Source: Paraliobacillus zengyii (GTDB lineage Bacteria > Bacillota > Bacilli > Bacillales > Amphibacillaceae). From it: DNA of 64,000 nt. The stretch spans positions 1,571,501 through 1,635,500 of the forward strand of contig NZ_CP029797.1 in NCBI RefSeq assembly GCF_003268595.1. The letters are read 5' to 3'. Of this stretch, positions 18,947 to 28,729 are shown in pieces; within the stretch, counting starts at the first letter, position 1, and every line of letters starts with the position of its first letter. Both the position numbers and the translations under genes were made by a program. Below the pieces are notes generated by a model, which worked only from the letters and a program-made list of their open reading frames with translations, ran no database searches and was not told where the DNA came from.

Positions 18947-19999
18947 ATGAAAAATGTAGTAAAAAGAGTCCTCTTTGTTTTTTTATTAGGTGCAGGTGTT
19001 TTTTATATGTTACAAGGAAAAGTGGGAACGCAGGAAGTAATATCTAATGTTGAGAGTTTGATGAGCCAAAAAGAAATAGTAAACGATGCTAAAGTATCGC
19101 CAGTATATATAGCCTCAAAGACAACTACTCACAATGGAGTATTTAGTTGGATTGGTGAAACAACAGATGCACTACGAGAAGAAAAAGGGGAGCCAATTCG
19201 TAAAGATTTAAGTCCATATGGGTATACGTGGTGGGTTTATCAAAATGGTGATGACCAGTACATACAATTTGGCGTGAAGGAGAAAAGGATTGTTACGCTC
19301 TATGCTACTGGAGTTGAATCTAACTTTGACCCGATTAAAATTGGGACATCTTATCAAGTATTAGCAGAAGAATATCAATTTGAAGATCAAATTAGTTTTT
19401 CTACTTATACATTTAAACTTACAGAAGAAGATAAGAAAATGAGACCATTAAAACAGATTAATGAAAATCTTTTCATTCAATTTTATTTTGATTCATACAA
19501 TGAAGTATTGTCGTCATTTCGGTTAATGACAGAAGAAGTCTTGCTGATGCAGCAACCTTATGAAATTAGCTTTCGTGGTAAACTTCCTGAATCGCCATTT
19601 GTTTCAGAAGAGGATTGGCAGTCTATTGCTTCGGGTGAAGAACAACAAATTTTCGCAATAACAAATGTAATTAGAAATAGATTTGATAGAGATCAACTTG
19701 TATGGAATGAATCAGTGCAAGAAGTTGCTTATAACCATAGTAAAGATATGGAAAAAAATAATTATTTCTCTCATTATTCACAATCAGGAGCAAGCCTTAA
19801 AGAACGATTAGAAGTAAATGATGAAATATACAAATTAGCAGGAGAAAACATTGCAGCGCAATATGTAGATGCTCCTGCTGCTGTTGAGGGCTGGTTAAAT
19901 AGTGACGGGCACCGAGAGGCACTTCTAAAAAAAGAATATACAGATTTAGGTGTTGGTGTTTACCGTGACTATTATACACAAAACTTTTTAGGTAAGTAA
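18947..19999 (+). CDS. ylbC: YlbC, CAP/SCP-domain secreted protein
   Basis: 350 residues. N-terminal signal anchor (VLFVFLLGAGVFYML), then a CAP-associated N-terminal domain (about 60-200, with RKDLSPYGYTWWVY), and a CAP/SCP domain (about 225-345) with NRFDRDQLVWNESVQEVAYNHSKDM, HYSQSGASLKERL, AGENIA and GWLNSDGHREALL. CAP proteins are extracytoplasmic, often wall or spore associated; activity here unknown. I chose the ATG at 18947 (MKNVVKRV) after AAAGGAG; an upstream GTG lacks a ribosome site. Confidence 0.87.
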   Translation: MKNVVKRVLFVFLLGAGVFYMLQGKVGTQEVISNVESLMSQKEIVNDAKVSPVYIASKTTTHNGVFSWIGETTDALREEKGEPIRKDLSPYGYTWWVYQNGDDQYIQFGVKEKRIVTLYATGVESNFDPIKIGTSYQVLAEEYQFEDQISFSTYTFKLTEEDKKMRPLKQINENLFIQFYFDSYNEVLSSFRLMTEEVLLMQQPYEISFRGKLPESPFVSEEDWQSIASGEEQQIFAITNVIRNRFDRDQLVWNESVQEVAYNHSKDMEKNNYFSHYSQSGASLKERLEVNDEIYKLAGENIAAQYVDAPAAVEGWLNSDGHREALLKKEYTDLGVGVYRDYYTQNFLGK

Positions 20000-20080
20000 C
20001 GATACTATTCACGTATCACCTTTTGTGCCTAATTGACATAAACTATTTTGATAGTAAATAGGGATAAGAGGTGATCGTTT

Positions 20081-20497
20081 GTGTCTAATCCTGAACTGGA
20101 TCCGAGCATTGCAAAATTCAAAAAATTTGTTCAAGAACATCCAGGCTTAATTAGAGAAGTTCGAAATGGGAATAAAAGGTGGCAAGATTTCTATGAACAA
20201 TGGGTGTTATTAGGAGAAGATGATTCAAGTTGGGAAACGTATCTCAAAGATGCATCCAGTAAAAAGGTAGAAGAGCCTGCCAAAAAAAAGAAAAGTAAAC
20301 AAGAGTGGATGAAACAAGTAACAGGTTTGATGGAAAAAGTAGATATGAATAAAATGGAAGGGAATATTGAGCAATTAAATGGAGCCATTACAAACATCCA
20401 ATCATTACTGGCTCAATTTAAAGATGAAAATCAACAAACGCCAACTAAACCATCAAATCCATCAACACGTAGACCTTTTCAGTTTTATCGTGATTAG
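20081..20497 (+). CDS. ylbD: YlbD, putative spore coat protein
   Basis: 138 residues, charged and helical. The N-terminal FKKFVQEHPGLIREVRNGNKRWQDFYEQWVLLGEDD is characteristic of the YlbD family, listed as a putative coat protein in B. subtilis. A Lys-rich central linker is followed by a helical end with TNIQSLLAQF. GTG start after AGAGGTGAT. The stop overlaps the ribosome site of ylbE. Confidence 0.85.
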   Translation: MSNPELDPSIAKFKKFVQEHPGLIREVRNGNKRWQDFYEQWVLLGEDDSSWETYLKDASSKKVEEPAKKKKSKQEWMKQVTGLMEKVDMNKMEGNIEQLNGAITNIQSLLAQFKDENQQTPTKPSNPSTRRPFQFYRD

Positions 20498-20509
20498 GAG
20501 GAGATCTTT

Positions 20510-20743
20510 ATCGATCCTAGAGTATACAATCAAATAAATGCGAAACCGGAGTTGTTGTTTTTTCTGCGTAATCAACCAATTTGGTATCGAACATTATCGA
20601 GAGATCCTACCCAATTTGAGCAATTCGAAAAAGAAGCAAAAAGTTACCTTGGTAAAACGATTCCGCAACGTGTTGAGAAAGTATCGGAACAAATGCAAAT
20701 GATGGCAATGTTTCTTCAAATGGCAAGTGCTTGGAAAGATTAG
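20510..20743 (+). CDS. ylbE: YlbE, apparently starting at an AUC codon
   Basis: 77-residue protein of the YlbE family: NAKPELLFFLRNQPIWYRTLSRDP and the end GKTIPQRVEKVSEQMQMMAMFLQMA. Family members are about 79 residues, so the N-terminus must lie near 20510. There AGGAGG (20496-20501) is followed, eight bases later, by ATC in frame, reading I/M-D-P-R-V-Y-N-Q. There is no ATG, GTG or TTG until TTG at about 20543, where translation would lose a conserved part and lack good spacing. So initiation at AUC is the best reading; a substitution or sequencing error of ATG is the alternative. Function unknown. Confidence 0.78.
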   Translation: MDPRVYNQINAKPELLFFLRNQPIWYRTLSRDPTQFEQFEKEAKSYLGKTIPQRVEKVSEQMQMMAMFLQMASAWKD

Positions 20744-20763
20744 CACTTGCCCTCTTTTTTTTT
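20724..20763 (+). terminator. Terminator overlapping the end of ylbE
   Basis: CAAGTGCT/AGCACTTG arms, the second just after the Lys-Asp-stop codons, followed by CCC and a run of T. Confidence 0.8.
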
Positions 20764-20805
20764 AGGCACTTTACTGGTATGATAATCCTTATGGAGGTGA
20801 AGATT

Positions 20806-21243
20806 GTGTTAGCTACATCTGAAATTGTTGATTTGATAGATGAATCTGAACGTATTGGTCAAATGATTATGCAATCAGAACTCATGATTGATTATATAGA
20901 AGCAAAAGAAGCATTGGCAAATGATAAAGAAGCACAGCGTCTTATTACTACTTTCCATGATAAAAAGGAACAGTATGAAGAAGTACAGAGGTTTGGGCGT
21001 TATCATCCGGACTATAGTGCGATTACGAAAGAAATTCGTGCAACGAAGCGAGAGATGGATATGAATGATTACGTTGCAAAATTTAAAATTACGGAACGAA
21101 ATGTGCAAACATTATTAGATGAGGTTAGTGAACGTATTGCACAAAGTGTTAGTAGTCAAGTTAAAGTGCCAAAAGATGGCGCATTATTAACAGACAGTGG
21201 ATGTGGTTGCGGATCTGGTGGCGGTTGCGGCTGTGCATCATAG
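20806..21243 (+). CDS. ylbF: RicF/YlbF, Fe-S RNA-maturation complex subunit
   Basis: Subunit of the RicA-RicF-RicT (YmcA-YlbF-YaaT) complex that binds [4Fe-4S] clusters and assists RNase Y processing, and so affects competence, biofilm and sporulation. 145 residues. The YlbF/YmcA helical domain fills about 1-120 (LMIDYIEAKEALANDKEAQRLI, RFGRYHPDYSAITKEIR). The C-terminal tail is Gly/Cys-rich, with CGCGSGGGCGC supplying cluster ligands. GTG at 20806 after GGAGGTGA is the start; longer frames upstream overlap the ylbE terminator. Confidence 0.9.
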   Translation: MLATSEIVDLIDESERIGQMIMQSELMIDYIEAKEALANDKEAQRLITTFHDKKEQYEEVQRFGRYHPDYSAITKEIRATKREMDMNDYVAKFKITERNVQTLLDEVSERIAQSVSSQVKVPKDGALLTDSGCGCGSGGGCGCAS

Positions 21244-21305
21244 ATAGAGTAATCTATATTTATCCTGTTAGATGCGAAACAAAAAAGTAAGCGAGGAAAA
21301 CACAA

Positions 21306-21581
21306 ATGCGAACACAACGACAAGGACTTATTATTTGGTTTCAACATATGAAAAATATGAAACAAATCAAGCGGTACGGCCATCTCATTTATGTTTCAAG
21401 AAATTTGAAGTATGCTGTAGTATACGTTGATAAAGAAGAAGTAGATGACAAACTAATAAAGTTAGAGAAGCTTCCCTTCATTACACGTGTAGAGAAGTCC
21501 TTTAAACCATTTATCAGAACAGAGTTTGAAAATGCTAAAAAGGATAAAGCGAAAGAGTATGATTACAAGATGGGAATTTAG
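21306..21581 (+). CDS. ylbG: UPF0298 family protein YlbG
   Basis: 91-residue protein. The stretch YGHLIYVSRNLKYAVVYVDKEE and the ending PFIRTEFENAKKDKAKEYDY are diagnostic of UPF0298. Function unknown; located between ylbF and rsmD as in B. subtilis. AGCGAGG precedes the ATG. Followed by a strong terminator. Confidence 0.88.
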   Translation: MRTQRQGLIIWFQHMKNMKQIKRYGHLIYVSRNLKYAVVYVDKEEVDDKLIKLEKLPFITRVEKSFKPFIRTEFENAKKDKAKEYDYKMGI

Positions 21582-21605
21582 AGGTTTAACTACTTAAATG
21601 AACAA

Positions 21606-21643
21606 AAAAAGCCTGCAGATCAATTAATCTGCAGGCCCTTTTT
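21606..21643 (+). terminator. Terminator after ylbG
   Basis: GCCTGCAGAT/ATCTGCAGGC perfect arms with a six-base loop and trailing T residues. Confidence 0.9.
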
Positions 21644-21664
21644 AACTTCTATATTAGAAATCAA

Positions 21665-21780
21665 AAAGGCAAAGGGAGAGGAGAAACCGGAGGAAGTACT
21701 TATGGGGAAACGTAAGCCTTCTCCGTCTTCAAGAAGTAACCAAAGCCTTGTTTAGCTACCTCACTAGCCTAGTATAGACG
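21665..21780 (+). ncRNA. ylbH (rsmD) leader RNA
   Basis: A purine-rich, structured stretch lies in the 346-base gap before rsmD. CGGAGGAAG pairs with CTTCTCCG around an inner hairpin CTTATG/CGTAAG with loop GGGAAA. AGGC near the start can pair with GCCT near the end. This corresponds to the ylbH leader, a conserved RNA reported upstream of this gene in Bacillus; its mechanism is not known. The assignment rests on position plus my recall of the motif. Confidence 0.72.
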
Positions 21781-21927
21781 AGAAATATTTTTCTATACAT
21801 TTCTTGTTAAGGAACTTATAAATAAAAGTTTTAGTGCCATGTTTTGACACAGTTTGATTAAAATTTCTGTCATGCAGCATTTTATGGTAGGATGGAAGTC
21901 GAATAATATAAATAAGAGGTGTGCATG

Positions 21928-22999
<1,072 letters not shown>

Positions 23000-23015
<16 letters not shown>

Positions 23016-24214
23016 GCTCGAATCCGACTAAGAAGAATTAAAAATGCAACGAAAAGGGAAGCTAGTGTGATAATTGGTCCGTATTCTTGGATAGCTGTAT
23101 ACAATTGGAAAGATCCTTGTGTTTCCGTTGATAAGAAAGCAGGAATTAATTTTCTTGTTTCTAGTGCTTGATTGGAATATAAATACGGAAATAGTAAAAT
23201 AACTAAGCAACTTGCAAATATACCATGTAAAATTCTTGCGAAAAAGTAGGGGATGAAGCGAATATCTGTTTCTGCTAGTATGCTAGCTACTTGTGCTTGT
23301 ACGGAAAAACCATTAAAAGCAAAGATAAAACTTAAAATAACAGCTTGTGGTAAAAGATCGGTCATATTTGTATTAGCAATCATTTGGGCACCAAGTGTAA
23401 TTTCAAAGAGACCTGAGAATAATGGTAATGCTAGTTCGCTTGGTAAATTAAAAGCTACAAGTACCACGCCGATCCCATTAGAAATAAAGGTTGCTAGACC
23501 AATAGCGTGAAGTAGTGCGGTAAACACAGAAAACATAATGATAAATCCACCAATCATTAATAATGTTTGTACGGATTGCGTGATAGCATCACCAAAAATT
23601 TTACCAAAAGGTCTACTATCTTTTAATCGTGTCTCATGCAGTTCACTAAATGCTCTACCAATGGCAAGTCCTTTCACTCTATATCTTGGTTTAAGCTCTT
23701 TCTCCTTACCGTAAAAACGCATGCACACACCAACAAGTGCATTACTGGAATAATGTACGACAGCAAGCAGAAATCCTAGTGAGGCATCATGAAAGAAGCC
23801 AACTGATACTGCTGCAATAATAAACAAAGGATTTGAAGCGTTAGTAAAAGAGACTAACCGTTCTGCTTCTATTTTAGTTAATTGTTTTTCTTGTCGCAGT
23901 CTTGCTGTTAATTTAGCGCCAGATGGATAGCCGCTTGCCATGCCCATTGCCCAGACAAAGCTTCCAACCCCAGGGACATTAAATACAGGACGCATGATTG
24001 GTTCAAATAAAACGCCAATAAAACGAACCACACCAAAACCAATTAATAACTCTGCTGTAACAAAAAAAGGAAGTAAAGAAGGGAAAACTGTTCCCCACCA
24101 CATATCAATTCCGCGTATACTTGCTTCTAGTGCATCTTTTGGAAAAGTAATCAGCGCTACAGCAACAAATAGTGCTATGCTTGCTAAGAAGCCTGACTTC
24201 GTTTTTGATTTCAA
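23000..24214 (-). CDS. ylbJ: Sporulation integral membrane protein YlbJ
   Basis: 404-residue polytopic protein of the nucleoside-recognition (Gate) superfamily. B. subtilis YlbJ is a mother-cell (sigma-E) protein needed for heat-resistant spores. Seen: RGIDMWWGTVFPSLLPFFVTAELLIGFG, FVWAMGMASGYPSGAKLTARLR, FTNASNPLFIIAAVSVGFF and a mirrored second half with GLFEITLGAQMI. About nine to ten helices. Start is TTG ten bases after AGGAGG. A sigma-E promoter is expected but I could not pick one confidently. Confidence 0.9.
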
Positions 24215-24421
24215 TTGTTTTATGCCTCCTAATTCGCTTTCACTATTCTGTACTTCTAAATTAAATAATAGTAGAATAAGTATAGTTTCTCTTGTCCAAG
24301 CCTCTATAACAATGTATACGCAAGTACCGCTTTTTTTTATGCTTAAGAATAGATAAAAAGTCTATCTAAAATAGAAAAGGCATAAAGTAAATAGTAAACT
24401 AACAGACAAGTGGGGGAAAAA

Positions 24422-25438
24422 ATGAATTGGAATAAGAAAAAGATTATAATTTATAGTGTATTAATGATTGTCATTGCTTTTCTAGTTGCTTATCGACTAC
24501 CGTATTACATATATAAACCTGGTGGAGCAGATGCGCTTAGTCCCGTTGTTGAAGTAGCCGATGGATATGAAAGTGAAGGAGACATGCACTTAGTAACGGT
24601 AAGGGGTGGACAAGCAACGCCTTTACAATATATATGGGCTTTAATGCAACCTCATCAAGATATTGAACGTTTGGAAGATGTATTTCCAGAGGGGATTAGT
24701 CAAGAAGAATACTTTCAAGCTCAACTACAAATGATGGAAAGTTCACAAGAGGCATCTACTGTTGTTGCCTACCAAGCAGCAGATCAGGAGATAGATATTT
24801 CTTATGAAGGGGTATATGTTGTTTCAGTTTTAGAAGATATGCCAGCTTTTGATAAGTTAGAAACAGGCGATAAAATAACAGAGATAAATGATCAAGTAAT
24901 TAAAGATGCTGATGAATTAATCGAAATGGTAAGTGGCATGCAAGTTGGTGAAGAAATTTCTTTAACGATTGATAGAGAAGAAGAACAAATAAATGAAGTG
25001 GTTACATTAGCCGAATTTCCTGATAACCCTGATCAAGTAGGCATTGGGATTCAACTTGTTACCAATAGAGAAGTTACGGTTGATCCTGAAATTACATTTA
25101 CAAGTGGTGAAATCGGTGGACCTAGTGCTGGATTAATGTTTTCTTTAGAAATATATGATCAATTAACAGAAGAGGATCTTACAAAAGGACAAGAGATAGC
25201 AGGTACAGGAGAAATTAGCTATGAAGGAGATGTTTTACCTATTGGTGGTATTGATAAGAAAGTAATCGCTGCTGATAAAGAGGGATGTACGATCTTCTTT
25301 GCACCAAATCAAGGTGGAGCTGAAGATTCAAATTATCAAGTTGCACTGGAAACAGCTAATGAAATCGATACAGAGATGGAAATTGTGCCAGTAGACACAT
25401 TTGAAGACGCCATTACTTATTTAGAAAATCTAGAATAG
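24422..25438 (+). CDS. ylbL: YlbL, PDZ and Lon-type serine protease (SepM-like)
   Basis: 338 residues. One N-terminal membrane helix (IIIYSVLMIVIAFLVAY), a PDZ domain (about 115-205, GVYVVSVLEDMPAFDKLETGDKI), then a Lon S16 catalytic domain with Ser in GGPSAGLMF and Lys in GGIDKKVIAA. SepM of streptococci trims competence peptide; B. subtilis YlbL has been linked to DNA-damage-induced YneA turnover. ATG at 24422 follows GTGGGGG. ylbK, which precedes it in B. subtilis, is absent. Perfect terminator follows. Confidence 0.93.
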   Translation: MNWNKKKIIIYSVLMIVIAFLVAYRLPYYIYKPGGADALSPVVEVADGYESEGDMHLVTVRGGQATPLQYIWALMQPHQDIERLEDVFPEGISQEEYFQAQLQMMESSQEASTVVAYQAADQEIDISYEGVYVVSVLEDMPAFDKLETGDKITEINDQVIKDADELIEMVSGMQVGEEISLTIDREEEQINEVVTLAEFPDNPDQVGIGIQLVTNREVTVDPEITFTSGEIGGPSAGLMFSLEIYDQLTEEDLTKGQEIAGTGEISYEGDVLPIGGIDKKVIAADKEGCTIFFAPNQGGAEDSNYQVALETANEIDTEMEIVPVDTFEDAITYLENLE

Positions 25439-25443
25439 AACAT

Positions 25444-25475
25444 GAACCCCCATTAGTATGACTAATGGGGGTTCT
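25444..25475 (+). terminator. Terminator after ylbL
   Basis: GAACCCCCATTAGT/ACTAATGGGGGTTC with a two- to three-base loop; T-rich tail. Confidence 0.9.
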
Positions 25476-25544
25476 GTATTATTAAAAGCTGTCGTACCTA
25501 AAGCAATTTATCTTTTGTTAAAATGTTGTATCGCATTTTCCATC

Positions 25545-25985
25545 AACTGAGACTTAATAGAATTTCCTGCCCCGCTCCTCAAGTGAAATTGACTCCCTTT
25601 CCGCAGGCACGGCTTCAGCTAACTCGAAAACTAAGAACGTTTCCGAGTGGATCTTCAGCCCGCGCTGTTCCTGCAGGAGTGTCGCCAATTTCACTTGATA
25701 CGCTAGTTTATTACACAGTAATATTAGAGAGCATAAATTAATCACATGTCGAAAAGGTACGCTATCAAGCGAAGAAAGCAAATGGATGACACTCCTCGAA
25801 AATAAAAAACGATTTTCGTGCGATGTGAACTCTTAGAAGCATTCCTTGTCCTGTGGGAACAGCAAATGTTTTAGGGTGGGATGAGTAATCCCAATCCCAC
25901 AAGTTGATGATCCACTCGGAAAGAGACTTTTGGACCTGCGATTACTCGCCACATCAAGATCGTTTGCTGACGAAGCGGGTAAGGA
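25545..25985. repeat. Composite palindromic element, copy 3
   Basis: Unit A (25571-25706) is well preserved, with outer arms CAAGTGAAATTG and CAATTTCACTTG. Unit B (25771-25980) is inverted and degenerate; it carries inserted sequence including a GGGTGGGAT/ATCCCACCC-like hairpin near 25875-25900, and ends in GAAGCGGGT. Part of the 935-base gap between ylbL and tmcAL, which has no credible gene. Confidence 0.75.
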
Positions 25986-26020
25986 TCTTATAATGGTGAA
26001 ATGGAAATGTTAACACAAAT

Positions 26021-26152
26021 TAGCGAAGGAAAAATGCGAGACTCCTATGGGAAAGGAACAGTCTGAAGACCCCGCAGTGAGCGTTTTTTGCTCACGAGGA
26101 GGCTGAAGCGTTCCCCATGGAAAGCGAGTGTTTTTCTGCAGCGACAGATTAA
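26021..26152. repeat. Single palindromic unit, canonical form
   Basis: Stand-alone unit with GCGAGACTCC at the left, GTCTGAAGACCCCGC, a central hairpin GTGAGC/GCTCAC, GAGGAGGCTGAAGC, and GGAAAGCGAGT at the right. Its central arms differ from all other copies but are complementary to each other. This version resembles repeats I remember from many Bacillaceae genomes. Confidence 0.75.
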
Positions 26153-26205
26153 CAAGGAATTATATAGCATAACCTTTATAATCTATGTCGTAGTTTCGTT
26201 CGTTC

Positions 26206-26259
26206 AAGTTCGTCAGTCAAAGCACTATGATACTTACGAAAGGGATACGAAGTCAACTT
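26206..26259 (-). repeat. Second short repeat family, copy a
   Basis: On the reverse strand this 54-base block matches 44561-44614 at 48 of 54 positions (AAGTTGACTTCGTA ... TTTGACTGACGAACTT). Weaker similarity continues about 25 bases beyond. It lies next to palindromic element copy 3 and does not code. Confidence 0.85.
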
Positions 26260-26373
26260 CAAATTTGTATTATGAGACTTTCTAGTTATGCTAAGACATA
26301 TCTGCCACTTTTACTCTGCTAAAGTTGAGTAACAAGTAATTAAGTTTACGAAATAAGTTCATTTAAGAACATT

Positions 26374-27591
26374 TCATTTCATGTATGGTGGATTAAATTC
26401 TTGTTTACGCATTTGGTTGCGCATTGTGGCAGGTAATACCGTGTAATAGGCATCACTTGCTCGTTCATCTAATGCTAACATTTGTGATAAGTTACGACTT
26501 AATTGCGTCACAATTGGTACGAGACGTTCTTTCTTCGTGTTATTCAAATGAATCTTTCCTTGTTCCGACATACCAAGTAAACGAATGTAAGGAATAGACT
26601 GTTCAAATTGGATTTGTTTGATCTCATTCTTTGTTGTATGGGTTAAAATATGAACAAACATACGTTGTATACGCGTATTAGTAAAACGTTTTGTATGTAA
26701 TGCTGTGAGCCATTGCTTGAAACTCGTTACTTCGTGGACGGTCTTTTTTAACCGATACTCCATCCCTTCATCTACACCTTGGATCATTTGCAACGCTTCT
26801 AAAGACATAGTGGCTACACGGTATTGTAGGAATGAAAAATAAGCTTCCCAGGTGTGCCAAATACCTGTTTGTTCCTTATAAGCTGTTAGATACTGTTGAG
26901 TACTTTCTGGTAAAGACTGTGACACGTCATCTGAAATGTCATGTCGATCTAATAAACCTTTCCGAATGCTCGTAGCACTAGCATATGGATGCTTAATAAC
27001 TTGATCATGGTAATCACTTTGTACTCTTTTAATCGTGATAGCTTTAATTAATGGATTAATTTTGTGAATACTTTTTACGTAACTAAAGCCTAAAATGTTA
27101 TTTGGTTTACTAAGATCAAGGCCATTCGTGTTGGTTGTTAAGCCGATTTTTTGAAAGGCTCTATTATTTGCTACAGGATAGGATTTTCCTAAGGACAACT
27201 CATTTTTAATAATAGCATTGAATTCGATTTTATTTTCTTCTAAAATTTGATATGCTTGATGAAAGGAATCTATATTTCCTTGTTCACTACCAAAACAAAT
27301 AGACGAAACTTTTAGTTCGTTTAATAATGCAATTGCACCAGAAGCGAAATTGTCACTATGTTGTACTGCACTAGCATATGGTAATTCAATGACAATATCG
27401 ACACCTTGATCAATTGCCATGCGGGCCCGCATAAACTTATCAACAATTGCAGGTTCGCCTCTTTGTAGAAAGTTTCCGCTCATACAGGCGATGACACATG
27501 TTGCATCTGTTTGTTCTTTTGCCTGCTTCACATGATATTGATGTCCGTAATGAAAGGGATTATACTCTACAATAATGCCACAAGCTTGCAT
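26374..27591 (-). CDS. tmcAL: tRNA(Met) cytidine acetate ligase TmcAL
   Basis: Forms N4-acetylcytidine at position 34 of elongator tRNA-Met from acetate and ATP (B. subtilis YlbM). The N-terminal nucleotidyltransferase domain begins MQACGIIVEYNPFHYGHQYHV, the GxxGH-like motif; MSGNFLQRGEPAIVDKFMRA and IELPYASAVQHSDNFASGAI follow. 405 residues from the ATG at 27591, which has AAGGAG eight bases upstream; the upstream extension is not conserved. Divergent from ylbN-rpmF. Confidence 0.93.
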   Translation of the reverse strand: MQACGIIVEYNPFHYGHQYHVKQAKEQTDATCVIACMSGNFLQRGEPAIVDKFMRARMAIDQGVDIVIELPYASAVQHSDNFASGAIALLNELKVSSICFGSEQGNIDSFHQAYQILEENKIEFNAIIKNELSLGKSYPVANNRAFQKIGLTTNTNGLDLSKPNNILGFSYVKSIHKINPLIKAITIKRVQSDYHDQVIKHPYASATSIRKGLLDRHDISDDVSQSLPESTQQYLTAYKEQTGIWHTWEAYFSFLQYRVATMSLEALQMIQGVDEGMEYRLKKTVHEVTSFKQWLTALHTKRFTNTRIQRMFVHILTHTTKNEIKQIQFEQSIPYIRLLGMSEQGKIHLNNTKKERLVPIVTQLSRNLSQMLALDERASDAYYTVLPATMRNQMRKQEFNPPYMK

Positions 27592-27671
27592 AGATTTCAC
27601 TCCTTCTGGATAGTATTGTACCATAGCAAGTAAGTAATAAAAAAATCACATCGAAGTGTAAAGAAAAAATG

Positions 27672-27700
27672 TTGACAAACAACCAATTTCCTTTTACAAT
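27672..27700 (+). promoter_or_regulatory. Consensus sigma-A promoter of ylbN-rpmF
   Basis: TTGACA, 17 bases, TACAAT; the strongest promoter match in the window. It suits a ribosomal protein operon and sits 27 bases before the ylbN start. Confidence 0.9.
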
Positions 27701-27726
27701 AAACGATGTGCCTTGAGGTGATACAA

Positions 27727-28248
27727 ATGAAAATTTCTATTCAAAAGATAATTCGTTCTGAAGTTATTCAATTTGACGAAAAAGTAGATATTTCGGAAAT
27801 TGAAACGTGGAACAATGATATTAGAAGGATCGATCCTGTTTTAGTTAAGGGAAGTCTTACAGCACAAGGTGATCAGATAACGTGTCAAATGACACTAAAA
27901 GGTATGATGGTCCTACCATGTGCGAGAACATTAATCGATGTCGAATATCCATTTGAATTAGAAGCAACAGAACTTTTTTCTATTAGTCCTTATTACAATG
28001 AAGAGGATGATTCAGAAATTCATCCAGTTGATGGAGAATTACTTGACCTTGATCCTTATATCATGGAGAATGTGATATTGAAAATTCCTTTACGTGTTTT
28101 TGCTAGTGAGAAAGAATTAGAAGAACACGCGTTAACTTCAGGTAATGGATGGGAACTTGTTCTCGAAGAAAAAAAAGAGGAAACGATTGATCCTCGTATG
28201 AGAAAATTACAATTTCTATTAGATAAAGAAAACAAAGAAAATCAATAA
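27727..28248 (+). CDS. ylbN: DUF177 (YceD-like) protein YlbN
   Basis: 173 residues of the DUF177 family, which in most bacteria is encoded just before rpmF; in plants and E. coli homologues are linked to 23S rRNA accumulation. Seen: MLPCARTLIDVEYP-type block (VLPCARTLIDVEYPFELEATELF), IHPVDGELLDLDPYIMENVILKIPLRVF and the Asp-Pro-Arg end. ATG at 27727 after GAGGTGAT. Likely co-transcribed with rpmF 90 bases downstream. Confidence 0.88.
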   Translation: MKISIQKIIRSEVIQFDEKVDISEIETWNNDIRRIDPVLVKGSLTAQGDQITCQMTLKGMMVLPCARTLIDVEYPFELEATELFSISPYYNEEDDSEIHPVDGELLDLDPYIMENVILKIPLRVFASEKELEEHALTSGNGWELVLEEKKEETIDPRMRKLQFLLDKENKENQ

Positions 28249-28341
28249 GGTAAAGTGATTTAAACTAATGCCACTTCCTTGCCTTAATGTTTGATATAGT
28301 AAGGGAAGATTTTCGTTTCGTAAGTGAAGGAGGTGTAAGAC

Positions 28342-28515
28342 ATGGCTGTACCAAAAAGAAAAACGTCTAAAAAAGTTAAAAATCAACGTCGTACACATAA
28401 AAAATTACATGTACCGGGTATGATTGTATGTTCGAATTGTGGTGAACTTACTAAACCTCACCATGTTTGCAAAGCTTGCGGACAATATGATGGTAAACAA
28501 GTAGTAGAACAATAG
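28342..28515 (+). CDS. rpmF: 50S ribosomal protein L32
   Basis: 57-residue zinc-containing L32 (below the ORF length cutoff). Starts [19 protein letters not shown] and carries [18 protein letters not shown], two CxxC pairs for one zinc ion, so it is the zinc-dependent form. AAGGAGGTG lies upstream of the ATG. Conserved ylbN-rpmF pairing. Confidence 0.97.
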   Translation: MAVPKRKTSKKVKNQRRTHKKLHVPGMIVCSNCGELTKPHHVCKACGQYDGKQVVEQ

Positions 28516-28522
28516 AACGTTG

Positions 28523-28556
28523 AAAAGATGGCAGGGACTTCCTGTCATCTTTTTTG
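28523..28556 (+). terminator. Terminator after rpmF
   Basis: AAAAGATGGCAGG/CCTGTCATCTTTT hairpin with T run. Confidence 0.88.
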
Positions 28557-28729
28557 TTTGTCAAATTCTATTGATAAACTATGTTGCTTTAACAACATAA
28601 TAGGATACTGTTCTACTTGTTTTTAAAACGATGACGTTTAAAATTCTGCTATTAAAATAGACAGGTTTGATTCTAGCACTCCTATTTTTTGCATATAGTA
28701 ATAGCAAAAGTAATAGGAGGGGGAATAAA

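Noticed and set aside
20552..20743. ylbE starting at 20552 or 20543
   Set aside because: It would remove conserved N-terminal residues and leave the perfect AGGAGG unused; the AUC start at 20510 fits better.
25554..25781. Reverse-strand frames in the repeats (also 44623-44811 and 61960-62301) that share a peptide like SELAEAVPAER
   Set aside because: They come from the repeat sequence itself. The forward strand of other copies gives related peptides too (SGSSARAVP), there is no ribosome site, and the arms vary by compensatory changes rather than by codon-position rules.
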